NCBI GenBank assembly: GCA_947039985.1
Contig: CAMRAP010000007.1
Span: 1 to 19,800, forward strand
Direction of reading: 5' to 3'
DNA from: an uncultured Odoribacter sp.
GTDB taxonomy: Bacteria > Bacteroidota > Bacteroidia > Bacteroidales > Marinifilaceae
DNA length: 19,800 nt
Part shown: piece by piece, positions 1 to 8,329 of the stretch
Numbering within the stretch: the stretch's first letter is position 1
How the letters are laid out: each line of letters opens with the position of its first letter
The notes under the pieces: model-generated
Database searches by the model: none
Told to the model about the DNA's origin: nothing
What the model saw: the letters and a program-made list of their open reading frames with translations, nothing else
Made by a program: the position numbers and the translations under genes

Positions 1-2217
1 GCAAAAGAGTTGTTAGCTAGTGATGATTCTAAAAAACGAAAAGAGGGTGGAGTATTATTACTTCGTACTCACAAAGGTTTACCTAAATATAAGCCTTTGA
101 TTAAGTTTTTGAGTGAGGAAGGAAATAAGTCGATGTTGATTAAGACAGAAAATGAGTATATGCAGGATAATAATCGTAGAATGCCTGAAATTACTGATCC
201 TTTATATTTTGTAATAGAGGAAAAACATAACTCTATTGACTTAACAGATCATGGGCATGATACTTTGACTGTTGATTTTTTTATGCTTCCAGACATTGGA
301 ACAGAGATTGCTGTCATTGAGAAAACAACTTTAGATGAGAAGGAAAAGTTGGCGAAGAAAGATGAGTTGGTGCAGCATTATGCTATAAAATCAGAACGTG
401 TGCATACTGTAAATCAATTGCTAAAAGCTTACACCTTGTTTGAGAAGGATATTGCATATGTATTGTTGGATAATAAAGTGAAGATTGTAGACGAGCAAAC
501 GGGTCGTATCATGGAAGGACGTCGTTACTCAGATGGTCTACATCAAGCTATTGAAGCGAAGGAGGGAGCAAAAGTAGAGGATGCAAGTCAGACTTTTGCA
601 ACAATTACCTTACAGAACTATTTCCGTATGTATAATAAGTTGGGAGGTATGACAGGTACTGCCGAAACAGAAGCAGGAGAGTTATGGGATATCTATAAAT
701 TAGATGTTGTTGTTATTCCTACCAATAGACCGATACAACGTAATGATGCAAATGATTTTATATATAAAACAAAGCGTGAAAAATATAATGCTGTCATAGA
801 AGAAATTGTTCGCCTAGTTGATGCCGATCGTCCGGTGTTGGTGGGTACAACTTCGGTTGAGATTTCTGAATTATTAAGTCGAATGCTTAAACTAAGAGGT
901 ATTAAGCACAATGTATTGAATGCTAAGTTGCATCAACGTGAGGCTGATATTGTTGCTGAAGCAGGTCAAGCTAAGATGGTGACTATTGCTACGAATATGG
1001 CAGGACGTGGTACCGATATTAAATTAACTCCAGAGGTTCGTGAGGCAGGCGGTTTGGCCATTATTGGTACAGAACGTCATGATTCACGACGAGTAGACCG
1101 TCAGTTGCGTGGTCGTGCAGGACGTCAAGGAGATCCAGGTTCATCTCAATTCTTTGTATCCTTAGAGGATGATTTGATGCGTCTATTTAGCTCTGAGCGT
1201 ATTATTCGTGTGATGGATCGTTTAGGTCACGAGGATGGAGATGTTATTCAACATTCTATGATTACAAAATCAATCGAACGTGCACAGAAAAAAGTGGAAG
1301 AAAACAACTTCGGTATTCGTAAGCGTTTGTTGGAATATGATGATGTGATGAATTCACAACGTACTGTTATTTATAAGCAACGTCGTCAAGCACTCTTGGG
1401 TGAGCGCATAGGAGTGGCTGTAGCGAATAACACCTATGATGTTTGTTCGTCTGTGGTATCAGAATATCAACCTATGAATGATTTAGAAGGATTCCGAATG
1501 GAAGTTTTACGTATACTTTCTGTTGATTTTAGTGTAGGTGAAGATGAATTCAAAAAAAGTAATGCAAATGATTTGACAGATAAATTATATGAATATGTGC
1601 GTGAAGCTTATCAACGTAAAGTTGAGTCAATAGGGCATCAGGCATTTCCTGTAATTAAAAATGTATTTGAAAATCGGGGAGATGTATTTAAAAATATTGT
1701 AGTGCCTTTTACAGATGGTGTAAAGATGTACAATGTGCCAACAAATTTAGAGAAAGCGTATAAAACGGAGGGACAAGATTTGATGCGTTCGTTTGAAAAA
1801 GCAACTATTTTAGCGCATATCGATGATTCATGGAAAGAGCATTTACGTGAAATGGACGACCTAAAGCAATCTGTTCAAAATGCATCATACGAGCAAAAAG
1901 ATCCATTATTGATTTATAAGTTTGAATCATACAATCTATTTGAGACGATGATTGGAAAAATCAACAAAGGAATGGTTTCAACTTTGATGAAAGGACAAAT
2001 TCCAATGCAGGAATCAGAAAATGTACGTGAGGCAGAGCAGAAACATGCCGATTTGAGTAAATTAAAGGCAAGTCGAACAGAAAGACAAGGTGCTGGAGAT
2101 ACTCGTGAAAAGCAACGACCTGAACCAGTGAAAGTCGGACCTAAAGTAGGGCGTAATGATCTTTGTCCTTGTGGAAGTGGTCAAAAATATAAAAACTGTC
2201 ACGGAAAAGCTGAATAA
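1..2217 (+). CDS. secA: Protein translocase ATPase SecA, 5'-truncated by window edge
   Basis: SecA is the cytoplasmic ATPase motor that pushes preproteins through the SecYEG channel. The frame is open from base 1, so the N-terminal part (including the Walker A region) lies outside the window; about 738 residues are visible. Visible motifs are TGTAETEA, NMAGRGTDIKL and the arginine-finger block RQLRGRAGRQGDPG of the second nucleotide-binding domain. After these come the helical scaffold/wing region and a C-terminal zinc-binding tail, CPCGSG then CH (C-x-C-x8-C-H), which in known SecA proteins binds SecB or phospholipid. The lysine/glutamate-rich segment at the visible start looks like the insertion typical of the roughly 1,100-residue SecA of Bacteroidota. 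It ends with tandem TAA codons. lgt follows 56 nt later on the same strand, so co-transcription is plausible. Nothing suggests damage. Confidence 0.97.
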   Translation, partial: AKELLASDDSKKRKEGGVLLLRTHKGLPKYKPLIKFLSEEGNKSMLIKTENEYMQDNNRRMPEITDPLYFVIEEKHNSIDLTDHGHDTLTVDFFMLPDIGTEIAVIEKTTLDEKEKLAKKDELVQHYAIKSERVHTVNQLLKAYTLFEKDIAYVLLDNKVKIVDEQTGRIMEGRRYSDGLHQAIEAKEGAKVEDASQTFATITLQNYFRMYNKLGGMTGTAETEAGELWDIYKLDVVVIPTNRPIQRNDANDFIYKTKREKYNAVIEEIVRLVDADRPVLVGTTSVEISELLSRMLKLRGIKHNVLNAKLHQREADIVAEAGQAKMVTIATNMAGRGTDIKLTPEVREAGGLAIIGTERHDSRRVDRQLRGRAGRQGDPGSSQFFVSLEDDLMRLFSSERIIRVMDRLGHEDGDVIQHSMITKSIERAQKKVEENNFGIRKRLLEYDDVMNSQRTVIYKQRRQALLGERIGVAVANNTYDVCSSVVSEYQPMNDLEGFRMEVLRILSVDFSVGEDEFKKSNANDLTDKLYEYVREAYQRKVESIGHQAFPVIKNVFENRGDVFKNIVVPFTDGVKMYNVPTNLEKAYKTEGQDLMRSFEKATILAHIDDSWKEHLREMDDLKQSVQNASYEQKDPLLIYKFESYNLFETMIGKINKGMVSTLMKGQIPMQESENVREAEQKHADLSKLKASRTERQGAGDTREKQRPEPVKVGPKVGRNDLCPCGSGQKYKNCHGKAE

Positions 2218-2226
2218 TAAAACAAC

Positions 2227-2257
2227 AATGGACGATAGGAGTTTTCTATCGTTCATT
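2227..2257 (+). repeat. Stem-loop between secA and lgt
   Basis: AATGGACGATAG pairs with CTATCGTTCATT (12 bp including one G-T wobble) around a 7-nt loop. No T-run follows, so it is a poor intrinsic terminator. It ends 16 nt before the lgt start codon. It could be an intercistronic processing or stabilising hairpin, or a weak terminator. The structure is seen in the sequence; the role is inferred. Confidence 0.5.
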
Positions 2258-2273
2258 ATAATCATTTAATATC

Positions 2274-3137
2274 ATGTTATCACTATTTGTAAACTGGGAT
2301 ATAAGTCCTGAAATATTTAATTTAGGAGGTATATCTATTCGCTATTATGGACTTCTATTTGCTGTGGGCTTTATTTGTGCATACAAGGTGGAAGAAAAGA
2401 TGTTTAAATCAGAAAATCTACCTTTAGAGTGGTTGGATAAATTATTTATTTATGTCGCTATTGCAACCATTTTTGGAGCACGTTTAGGGCACTGTATCTT
2501 TTATGATTGGGATTATTATAGTGACCATTTATTGGAGATGATTCTACCCGTACGTTTTAATCCTGAGTTTAAATTTACTGGATTTCAAGGCTTGGCTAGT
2601 CATGGTGCTGCAATAGGTATTGTTGTTTCTTTGTGGTATTACTCTAAAAAAGTTAGTAGAAAATCTATATTTTGGGTTTTAGATAGGGTGGTGGTTGCTG
2701 TTGCTTTAGCTGCATTTTTTATCCGTATGGGTAATTTGATGAACTCTGAAATTATAGGTCTGCCCACCACATTCCCTTGGGGATTTCGTTTTATGAATGC
2801 TGGTGTTGAGAATCCAGAATTACCACGGCATCCAGCACAACTATATGAAGCAATATGTTATCTAATTAGCTTCTGTATATTGATGTATCTGTATTGGAGA
2901 ACGGATGTGAAAAAGAGAATGGGTTTTATCTTTGGTTCTTTTTTAATATTGATTTTTGGATTTCGCTTTGTTATAGAGTTTGCAAAAGAGGTTCAAGAAC
3001 CTTGGGAGATAGGAATGGCTCTAAATATGGGACAGATTTTGAGTATCCCATTTGTGATCTGGGGTGCTTTTATGCTTTGGTATAGTAAAAAACTTCCAGA
3101 TATAAAACCAATCAAACCAAATACTGGTAAAAAATAG
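2274..3137 (+). CDS. lgt: Prolipoprotein diacylglyceryl transferase Lgt
   Basis: Lgt transfers a diacylglyceryl group from phosphatidylglycerol to the lipobox cysteine of prolipoproteins in the inner membrane, the first step of lipoprotein maturation. The 287-residue protein has about seven hydrophobic segments. It carries the family signature RMGNLMNSE (151-159), equivalent to RIGNFINSE. It also has the essential-histidine segment ASHGAAIG (H110), and HPAQLYE at 186-192. The ATG start has no Shine-Dalgarno sequence, which is normal for this phylum. It lies 56 nt after secA and ends just before a strong terminator. Its substrates probably include GldD and the two right-end lipoproteins in this same window. 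Confidence 0.96.
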   Translation: MLSLFVNWDISPEIFNLGGISIRYYGLLFAVGFICAYKVEEKMFKSENLPLEWLDKLFIYVAIATIFGARLGHCIFYDWDYYSDHLLEMILPVRFNPEFKFTGFQGLASHGAAIGIVVSLWYYSKKVSRKSIFWVLDRVVVAVALAAFFIRMGNLMNSEIIGLPTTFPWGFRFMNAGVENPELPRHPAQLYEAICYLISFCILMYLYWRTDVKKRMGFIFGSFLILIFGFRFVIEFAKEVQEPWEIGMALNMGQILSIPFVIWGAFMLWYSKKLPDIKPIKPNTGKK

Positions 3138-3140
3138 AAC

Positions 3141-3182
3141 AACAATAAAAAAGCCCTCATTTTGAAGGGCTTTTTTATTGTT
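3141..3182. terminator. Bidirectional terminator after lgt
   Basis: A perfect 17-bp inverted repeat (3141-3157 with 3166-3182) surrounds an 8-nt loop. The GC-rich core AGCCCT/AGGGCT is flanked by A-run and T-run, so it can terminate both lgt (rightward) and the converging regulator gene (leftward). Confidence 0.92.
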
Positions 3183-3200
3183 GATAAATAGGTTATAGGC

Positions 3201-3824
3201 TTATACTTGGCTAAAGTTCAGTACACCGTATAATTGCTTGCGTTGTTTATAGTATGATCGACCATCCTTATTCGCAACACTTTTAATTAGATCATCTATT
3301 AGGCTATTGAAAATAGTCGAAAAGGTAAATGTCTCAGGAGGATAAATGTCTGGATTGTGAACATCATTTAGCTTTGCGATAAACATACGGGCATACATTT
3401 CACTTGAAACTTCATTGTTGTACATTCCTTGTTGCATCCCTTTCTCGATATTGATTTTCATCTTTTCAAAAACATATTCAGAGCGTTTTCGAAGGTGTTC
3501 TTGGAAAATTTCGGGAAATACTTCAGCGACTCTAATTGTAACTGATGGACTGACATTAAAAAAGCGCTGATTAATTTCATTGCTGACAATTAGCATGATG
3601 TCTATTGCATTCCAGCCCTCAAAATTATATTCGCTAAAAATTTCTTCAAAGCATTTCCTTTCAGTTGCTAAAACAGTTATAACCATCTCTTCAGGAGTAG
3701 AAAAATGTATATTTACTTCAGGTAGCGTTAGGTCGACCTTTTTTAATTGTTCCTCATTGAAATGAGTGATATCATAGCGTGCAATGTATTTGCGTAGTTT
3801 TTCGATGAGAGTACTCTTCTGCAT
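3201..3824 (-). CDS. TetR/AcrR-like regulator with a degenerate DNA-binding domain
   Basis: This is a 207-residue, mostly helical cytoplasmic protein. Its first 60 residues resemble a TetR N-terminal domain. In particular IHFSTPEEM (39-47) matches the usual Y-x-HF-x-S-K-E-E-L element at the end of that domain. However, the segment before it appears shortened and lacks the typical T-x-x-x-I-A-x-x-x-G-V-S helix-turn-helix pattern. The rest (about 60-207) looks like a helical ligand-binding or dimerisation domain. The ATG at 3824 is the only sensible start and has no SD. It converges on lgt and is divergent from the phosphatase-like gene at 4045, with a 220-nt spacer, so it may control that gene. 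The family assignment is by pattern only; DNA binding is uncertain. Confidence 0.6.
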   Translation of the reverse strand: MQKSTLIEKLRKYIARYDITHFNEEQLKKVDLTLPEVNIHFSTPEEMVITVLATERKCFEEIFSEYNFEGWNAIDIMLIVSNEINQRFFNVSPSVTIRVAEVFPEIFQEHLRKRSEYVFEKMKINIEKGMQQGMYNNEVSSEMYARMFIAKLNDVHNPDIYPPETFTFSTIFNSLIDDLIKSVANKDGRSYYKQRKQLYGVLNFSQV

Positions 3825-3869
3825 GGTATTTAAAATTCTGATTATGTTGTAAATATAGCAAACAAACTT

Positions 3870-3918
3870 GAAAGATTATATGAATGACTGTAAATTATCA
3901 CAATAGATTGAATCTTTC
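3870..3918. repeat. 8-bp inverted repeat in the divergent spacer
   Basis: GAAAGATT (3870-3877) and AATCTTTC (3911-3918) are perfect inverted copies separated by 33 nt, in the spacer between the TetR-like gene and the phosphatase-like gene. It could be an operator for the adjacent regulator, but a repeat of this length can arise by chance in AT-rich DNA. Confidence 0.25.
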
Positions 3919-3995
3919 TTAGCAACAATCCAATTTTAGATATGTCATTTTTTTTAAGAAAATGATTATATAGCTTTGTCCTTCTGTAATTTTAC

Positions 3996-4026
3996 TTGCT
4001 AACTCAGTCAACAATTTATATCTTTG
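3996..4026 (+). promoter_or_regulatory. Bacteroidota-type promoter of the phosphatase-like gene
   Basis: TTG at 3996-3998 (-33 element) and TATCTTTG at 4019-4026 (a TAnnTTTG -7 box) are separated by 20 nt, close to the known primary sigma factor pattern of Bacteroides. The start codon lies 18 nt after the -7 box, implying a very short leader. Confidence 0.65.
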
Positions 4027-4044
4027 TATAAAAATTAGAAACTT

Positions 4045-5607
4045 ATGAAAAAACTACTATTGGCTATCGTACTATTGCTAAATATAGGCTTATTTGCATC
4101 GGAAAACAAGACAAAATTAGTTGTTGGAATAACAGTCAATAATTTTTATCCGGAATGGCTTATGATTTATCAAAATGATTTGTCTGAGGGGGGATTGAAG
4201 CGGATTTTCTCTCAAGGGAAAAAGATGATGGCAGATTATAATTACTTATATTCGCAAGTGGGTGTAGATCATGCAACTATGTATTCAGGATTGTTGCCTT
4301 CTGAGCATGGAGTAGTGGCTCACGACTGGTATAGTCGTTTGAAAAAACAGCGAAAAAATAATGTAATTGATGGAGACATTAAATTGTTAGGTGAGGAGGG
4401 AGATGGCTTATCTCCAGATTATTTACAAGCTATAACTTTAGGCTGTGCTATGAAAATGAATAATCTATTTTCAAAGGTATACAGTGTTGGGATAAATGGA
4501 GAAGAGGCTGTGTTAAGTGGTGGCAGTTGTGCTAATATGGCATTTTGGTTGAGTGAAAAAACAGGGAAATGGGTTTCTTCAGATTATTACTCCGAAATGC
4601 TACCAGAGTGGATGATTGCTCATAATGATACAATAGAGGTTGATTTTATGATTAGAAGAGGGTGGATGCCATTGAGTGATGAAATAGGGAATATAACTGC
4701 AACAAAACTTAAAAGTAAAATAGGCTTATCAAATAGTTTTTATTATGATTTGGCGCAGGCAAAACGAAAATATGAAACGTATAAAATCTTAAAAGCAACC
4801 CCTTATGTCAATACAATGGTTGTTGATTTAGCTAATGAATTATTGAAAAATGAGGGTTTAGGAGTTGATAATGATGCTGATTTATTGGCATTGAATTTCT
4901 CTAGCCTAGATTATATGAATCGTGATTTAGGCGTAAATACAAAAGAGTTTCAAGATATGGTGATGAGACTAGATAGGGACATTGAGCGCTTATTCGTAGA
5001 GCTAGACAGTCGGGTTGGAAAAGATAACTATACTGTTTTTCTAACTTTTTCTGAAGCTAGAGAATTGAACCCAGAAGAGTTTAATAAAATGCGTTTATCA
5101 GCGGACTATTTCAGTATATTTAAAGCTATAGCACTCTTAAAATCTTTTCTAAATTTGGTCTATGGAGATGGAGAATGGATTTTAGATTATGATGCTACAC
5201 AGATCTATTTAGATCGCACTTTAATTCAAGAAAAAAACATCTCTTTGCAAGAGATACAAGATAGGGTTGCCAGTTTTTTGGTCGAATTTGAGGGGGTTTC
5301 ACGTGTACTTACAGCACATGCCTTAACTCATAATACAGCATCTTCTGGTATAGAAATGTTGTTTCAAAATAATTTTTCTCAAAAACGGAGTGGAGATGTA
5401 TTGTATTCACTACAACCCACTTGGCTACCCACTCTCAAAGATAAAGAAGATTACTATGCTCGTTATAGTAAGCGTAATAAAGTTCCACTTTATTTTTATG
5501 GCGCTGGTGTAAATTTGGAGCTTCCCGAAACAAGTAAAATGACTTCGCTATTACCTATGCTCTGTGAGATATTACAAATACCTATTCCATATTCTGCCAT
5601 CAGATAA
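4045..5607 (+). CDS. Exported alkaline-phosphatase-fold protein, probably catalytically dead
   Basis: This is a 520-residue protein with a signal peptide (1-18, hydrophobic, with possible cleavage after FA-S). The body follows the PafA-type type I phosphodiesterase/alkaline phosphatase family. Recognisable blocks are KLVVGI (24-29), SEGGLKRIF (47-55), MYSGLLPSEHG (79-89), SSLDY (286-290), RLDRDIERL (308-316) and VGKDNY (324-329). The catalytic positions are changed by my alignment. The first metal Asp in VVDQ is Asn (VNN, 31-33). The nucleophile Thr in TxxGH is Val72 (H76 kept). The KDR lysine segment reads NGEE (151-154). DYxGH has R293 instead of His. TADHG reads TFSEA (334-338), losing Asp and His. 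A scaffold or binding role in the periplasm is therefore likelier than hydrolysis. It has its own promoter, converges on gldD, and is divergent from the TetR-like gene. Confidence 0.8.
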   Translation: MKKLLLAIVLLLNIGLFASENKTKLVVGITVNNFYPEWLMIYQNDLSEGGLKRIFSQGKKMMADYNYLYSQVGVDHATMYSGLLPSEHGVVAHDWYSRLKKQRKNNVIDGDIKLLGEEGDGLSPDYLQAITLGCAMKMNNLFSKVYSVGINGEEAVLSGGSCANMAFWLSEKTGKWVSSDYYSEMLPEWMIAHNDTIEVDFMIRRGWMPLSDEIGNITATKLKSKIGLSNSFYYDLAQAKRKYETYKILKATPYVNTMVVDLANELLKNEGLGVDNDADLLALNFSSLDYMNRDLGVNTKEFQDMVMRLDRDIERLFVELDSRVGKDNYTVFLTFSEARELNPEEFNKMRLSADYFSIFKAIALLKSFLNLVYGDGEWILDYDATQIYLDRTLIQEKNISLQEIQDRVASFLVEFEGVSRVLTAHALTHNTASSGIEMLFQNNFSQKRSGDVLYSLQPTWLPTLKDKEDYYARYSKRNKVPLYFYGAGVNLELPETSKMTSLLPMLCEILQIPIPYSAIR

Positions 5608-5642
5608 TAAAGTCTTTATTTCCTTTTCTTGGCAGGATTTTA

Positions 5643-6212
5643 TTATTTGAATTGAATGGTTTCCATTAAATTTATAATGTCTTTTCGTAGGTAGTTGATG
5701 ACTGGGGCTAGTGAGTCTTTATCTGGATGTTGGTTAAAGTAAAGGGCACCATGGATAAAATGATCACTGGAGTCAGTGGCATAAAATTGAGTTGACGAGG
5801 CGGTATTCCCTTCTATAAAATAAATTAATCCAAATAAGTGATCATTCTTAAAGCCTTTCTCATTGATAGATTCTGCCTTGATTGAATGTTCGTATGCGAG
5901 GCGATGACACTCTTCCGTGAATTTTTGGGCAGAGTCTGTTTTTACCTGTTTATATGTAATATGGATTTTTGCATTGTATTGAGGATAGCTGATATTTATC
6001 CAGCCTGGTTTGGTATCACTCCCTCTATAGGGCTCAATAATTGCTTCTTGTGCCATTTTAAAATTGTATGGAAGTGTCAAATCAGTCAGCGGTTTCCATG
6101 TTTTTTCAGGAAAGTCTATGCGATAATATCCATAAGGTTTTGGGGTATATTTTTCTTTGCAGCCCATGATGAATAGTAAGCAAATAAGAGTATATAATAG
6201 TCTCAACATCAT
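5643..6212 (-). CDS. gldD: Gliding-motility lipoprotein GldD
   Basis: This is a 189-residue lipoprotein. A short hydrophobic signal ends in the lipobox FIMGC, with Cys at residue 18, followed by KEKYTPKPYGYYRIDFPEKTW-like sequence typical of GldD. In Flavobacterium GldD is needed for gliding. In non-gliding Bacteroidales the gene is kept next to gldE, and its role is not settled. The start ATG overlaps the gldE stop by one base (TAATG), so the two are translationally coupled. A second ATG one codon later would serve equally well. There is no clear terminator downstream, only AT-rich short palindromes where it meets the phosphatase-like gene. Confidence 0.9.
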   Translation of the reverse strand: MMLRLLYTLICLLFIMGCKEKYTPKPYGYYRIDFPEKTWKPLTDLTLPYNFKMAQEAIIEPYRGSDTKPGWINISYPQYNAKIHITYKQVKTDSAQKFTEECHRLAYEHSIKAESINEKGFKNDHLFGLIYFIEGNTASSTQFYATDSSDHFIHGALYFNQHPDKDSLAPVINYLRKDIINLMETIQFK

Positions 6213-7513
6213 TAATGTATAAGTTTCTCGTATTTTATTTTCTTTATTCTTCTATTGTCAACTTCAAGTATCGTAAATTGATGTTCGTTATAGATAATTA
6301 CTTCGCTTTTTTTAGGTAGCTCGCCTTTAATTTCTAGAATGAGTCCTGCAAGTGTATCTGCTTCTCCTTCAATTTCTTTAAATATACTTTGGTTGACATG
6401 GATGATTTTTATAAAGTCATTTAATAAGGTATGAGCTTCAAATATATATATATTATTGGGAAGTCGTTTGAATGTTTCTTCTACTTCATCATATTCGTCA
6501 TTAATTTCTCCTACAATTTCTTCCAAAATATCTTCCATTGTAACAATTCCTGAAGTCCCTCCATATTCATCAACGACTATGGCCATATGCACCTTTTTTA
6601 ATTGAAATTCTCCTAAAAGGTCATTGATCTTTTTTGTTTCTGGTACAAAGTAGGCTGGACGAATTAAAGTTTGCCATTTGAAATTTTCTTGCTTTTTAAG
6701 ATGTGCAAGCAAATCTTTGACATAAAGAACTCCTTCAATGGTATCTAAGTTTTCTCGATAGACTGGCAAGCGTGAATACCCATGTTCAATAACTATACTT
6801 TTTACGTGTTCAAAGTTATCTTTAATGTCAATGGAGATAATGTTGATACGAGGGCATACAATATCAATGGTGTCAATATTACTAAAGCGAACAATTCCCT
6901 CTAAAAGATCTTTTTCTTCATTAATTTCAGTCTTTATAGTTAATTCTAGTGCCTTAGAAAGTTGATCAATCGATAAACTATTCTTATCAGTCATTCGTCG
7001 ACTAATGATCGAGGTCGATTTTATTAATAAAGTGGACAGTGGTCGGAATAGATAAGTTAAAAAAGTCAATGGCCCCGCCATTATAATGGCCATTTTTATT
7101 TGGGAACGGTTTGCATATAATTTGGGCATGATCTCTCCAAATAGTAAAATAAGGAAGGTTACTAAAATGACTTGTATCGTAAAGCCCAGTATTGGATTTG
7201 CCGAAAAATTGAATACTTTATGAATTAAAAAAGTAGAAATAATAACAATACCTACATTGACAAAATTATTGGTAATTAGAATTGTAGATAAGAGTAGATT
7301 TGGTTTTTTATAAAGATTGTTTACCTTTTCATGACCTTTTGTTATTGTTTCTTTTAGGTCGCTAGGTCTTAGTGAAAAATAGGCTACTTCAGAGCCAGAG
7401 ACTAATGCTGAAACGAGCAATAAAAATAGCAAAATAGCCAGAAATACAATGTCAATGAGTTCAAAAGATCCGCGGAAAATATTTACTACCGCATCATAAC
7501 TATCTGTTTCCAA
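6212..7513 (-). CDS. gldE: GldE, CNNM/CorC-type membrane protein
   Basis: This is a 433-residue inner-membrane protein of the HlyC/CorC (CNNM) family. The N-terminal DUF21 domain has about four membrane segments (20-40, 72-98, 108-127, 141-160) with the ALVSGSEVAYFSL signature at 36-48. It is followed by a CBS pair (about 217-345, with HGYSRLPVY and VVDEYGGTSGIVTMEDILEE), then the C-terminal CorC/HlyC domain (about 350-430, EGEADTLAGL). Relatives transport or regulate Mg2+/Co2+; in Flavobacterium GldE partners GldD. The start is notable: no ATG fits, and TTG at 7513 is the best choice because the frame has a stop at 7544-7546 and the next internal Met (residue 129) is beyond the DUF21 signature. 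It lies 90 nt downstream of ssb on the same strand. Confidence 0.9.
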   Translation of the reverse strand: METDSYDAVVNIFRGSFELIDIVFLAILLFLLLVSALVSGSEVAYFSLRPSDLKETITKGHEKVNNLYKKPNLLLSTILITNNFVNVGIVIISTFLIHKVFNFSANPILGFTIQVILVTFLILLFGEIMPKLYANRSQIKMAIIMAGPLTFLTYLFRPLSTLLIKSTSIISRRMTDKNSLSIDQLSKALELTIKTEINEEKDLLEGIVRFSNIDTIDIVCPRINIISIDIKDNFEHVKSIVIEHGYSRLPVYRENLDTIEGVLYVKDLLAHLKKQENFKWQTLIRPAYFVPETKKINDLLGEFQLKKVHMAIVVDEYGGTSGIVTMEDILEEIVGEINDEYDEVEETFKRLPNNIYIFEAHTLLNDFIKIIHVNQSIFKEIEGEADTLAGLILEIKGELPKKSEVIIYNEHQFTILEVDNRRIKKIKYEKLIH

Positions 7514-7550
7514 AATAAATATAATTAATAAAACAATAAAAAGTCAGAGG

Positions 7551-7594
7551 CTAAAAGCTAAAGGATATGAGTCAGATTAAACTTTAGCTTTTAG
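7551..7594 (-). terminator. Inverted repeat between ssb and gldE, possible attenuator
   Basis: CTAAAAGCTAAAG (7551-7563) and CTTTAGCTTTTAG (7582-7594) form a perfect 13-bp stem with an 18-nt loop. In the leftward transcript it starts 9 nt after the ssb stop and is followed by CCTCTGAC and then a T-rich run. That resembles an imperfect intrinsic terminator or attenuator, lowering gldE-gldD relative to ssb. Its role is inferred. Confidence 0.5.
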
Positions 7595-7603
7595 TCTATT
7601 ACT

Positions 7604-8050
7604 TTAGAATGGTAAATCGTCGCTTTCATCCGTAGGTATAGGTGCACTAGCTTGTGGACTTGGCGCACTATTTGCTGCTGCACTAAACGGGCGTGATGAG
7701 TTTTCACCATGATTACTATTTCCATCTTGTCTTGGTGATAGCATTTGCATTGAATCTGCATATATTTCTGTGGTGTATCTTTTCGCTCCACCTTGATCTT
7801 CCCAAGAGCGAGTACGGATACGTCCTTCAATGTATAATCGCATGCCTTTAGTGACGTATTTTTCAACAACCTCTGCTAATCCTCTCCATATAACAATACT
7901 ATGCCATTCTGTTTGCTCAACAGTTTCACCATTTCTTTTGTATCTTTCTGTGGTTGCTAGTCTAAGATTAGCTACAGCAACTCCACCTTCTAAGTACTTT
8001 ACCTCTGGGTCAGCACCTACGTTTCCTACTAATATAACCTTGTTTACCAT
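7604..8050 (-). CDS. ssb: Single-stranded DNA-binding protein SSB
   Basis: SSB coats single-stranded DNA in replication, repair and recombination. The 148-residue protein begins MVNKVILVGNVGADPE and has the OB-fold up to about residue 105, including ATTERYK and EWHSIVIW. A low-complexity Ala/Ser/Pro/Gln linker follows. It ends in the acidic tip DDLPF, the docking site for partner proteins in the family. The ATG has no SD. It is the first gene of the leftward ssb-gldE-gldD group and is divergent from the HU gene. No mutY gene lies upstream of it. Confidence 0.96.
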   Translation of the reverse strand: MVNKVILVGNVGADPEVKYLEGGVAVANLRLATTERYKRNGETVEQTEWHSIVIWRGLAEVVEKYVTKGMRLYIEGRIRTRSWEDQGGAKRYTTEIYADSMQMLSPRQDGNSNHGENSSRPFSAAANSAPSPQASAPIPTDESDDLPF

Positions 8051-8265
8051 GCTTGTTTTGTTTATTTGTTAACACTCTAAATGATTAATGCATACCATTT
8101 AATATACTCACAACCGTAATGTAACACACAAGGTACAATTTTTTTTTCTAAATGTATGTACTTAAAAGCGGTTTTATTGTGAGGAGCGAAGTTAAAGAAA
8201 AAAACTGAAACAGAAAAAAGTAAATAAAAAACGTCGTGTTTTTTTTATTCTTCGCATAAAAGCTT

Positions 8266-8273
8266 TATATTTG
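8266..8273 (+). promoter_or_regulatory. -7 box upstream of the HU gene
   Basis: TATATTTG matches the TAnnTTTG box of Bacteroidota. No convincing TTG is seen at the expected -33 distance. The start codon is 56 nt downstream. This probably drives the HU gene and the small ribosomal-type gene after it. Confidence 0.55.
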
Positions 8274-8329
8274 CAATCTGAAAATGTAGCAGAAATAAAT
8301 AAATTATTGGATATTAATATTTAAGAAAA

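Noticed and set aside
2894..3085. 63-codon plus-strand frame inside lgt
   Set aside because: It is out of frame within the last membrane segments of lgt, which are clearly conserved.
5600..5650. AT-rich palindromes at the phosphatase-gldD convergence, considered as a terminator
   Set aside because: The stems are only 6-8 AT pairs with long or too-short loops, so they are too weak to call.
7591..7869. Minus-strand 92-codon frame overlapping ssb
   Set aside because: It is a second frame of the same strand under the well-supported ssb gene and shows no protein-like pattern.
8226..8252. A-run / T-run palindrome (AAAAAAC ... GTTTTTT) upstream of the HU promoter, considered as a terminator
   Set aside because: No rightward gene precedes it to terminate, and almost all its pairs are A-T. 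It is probably homopolymer composition.
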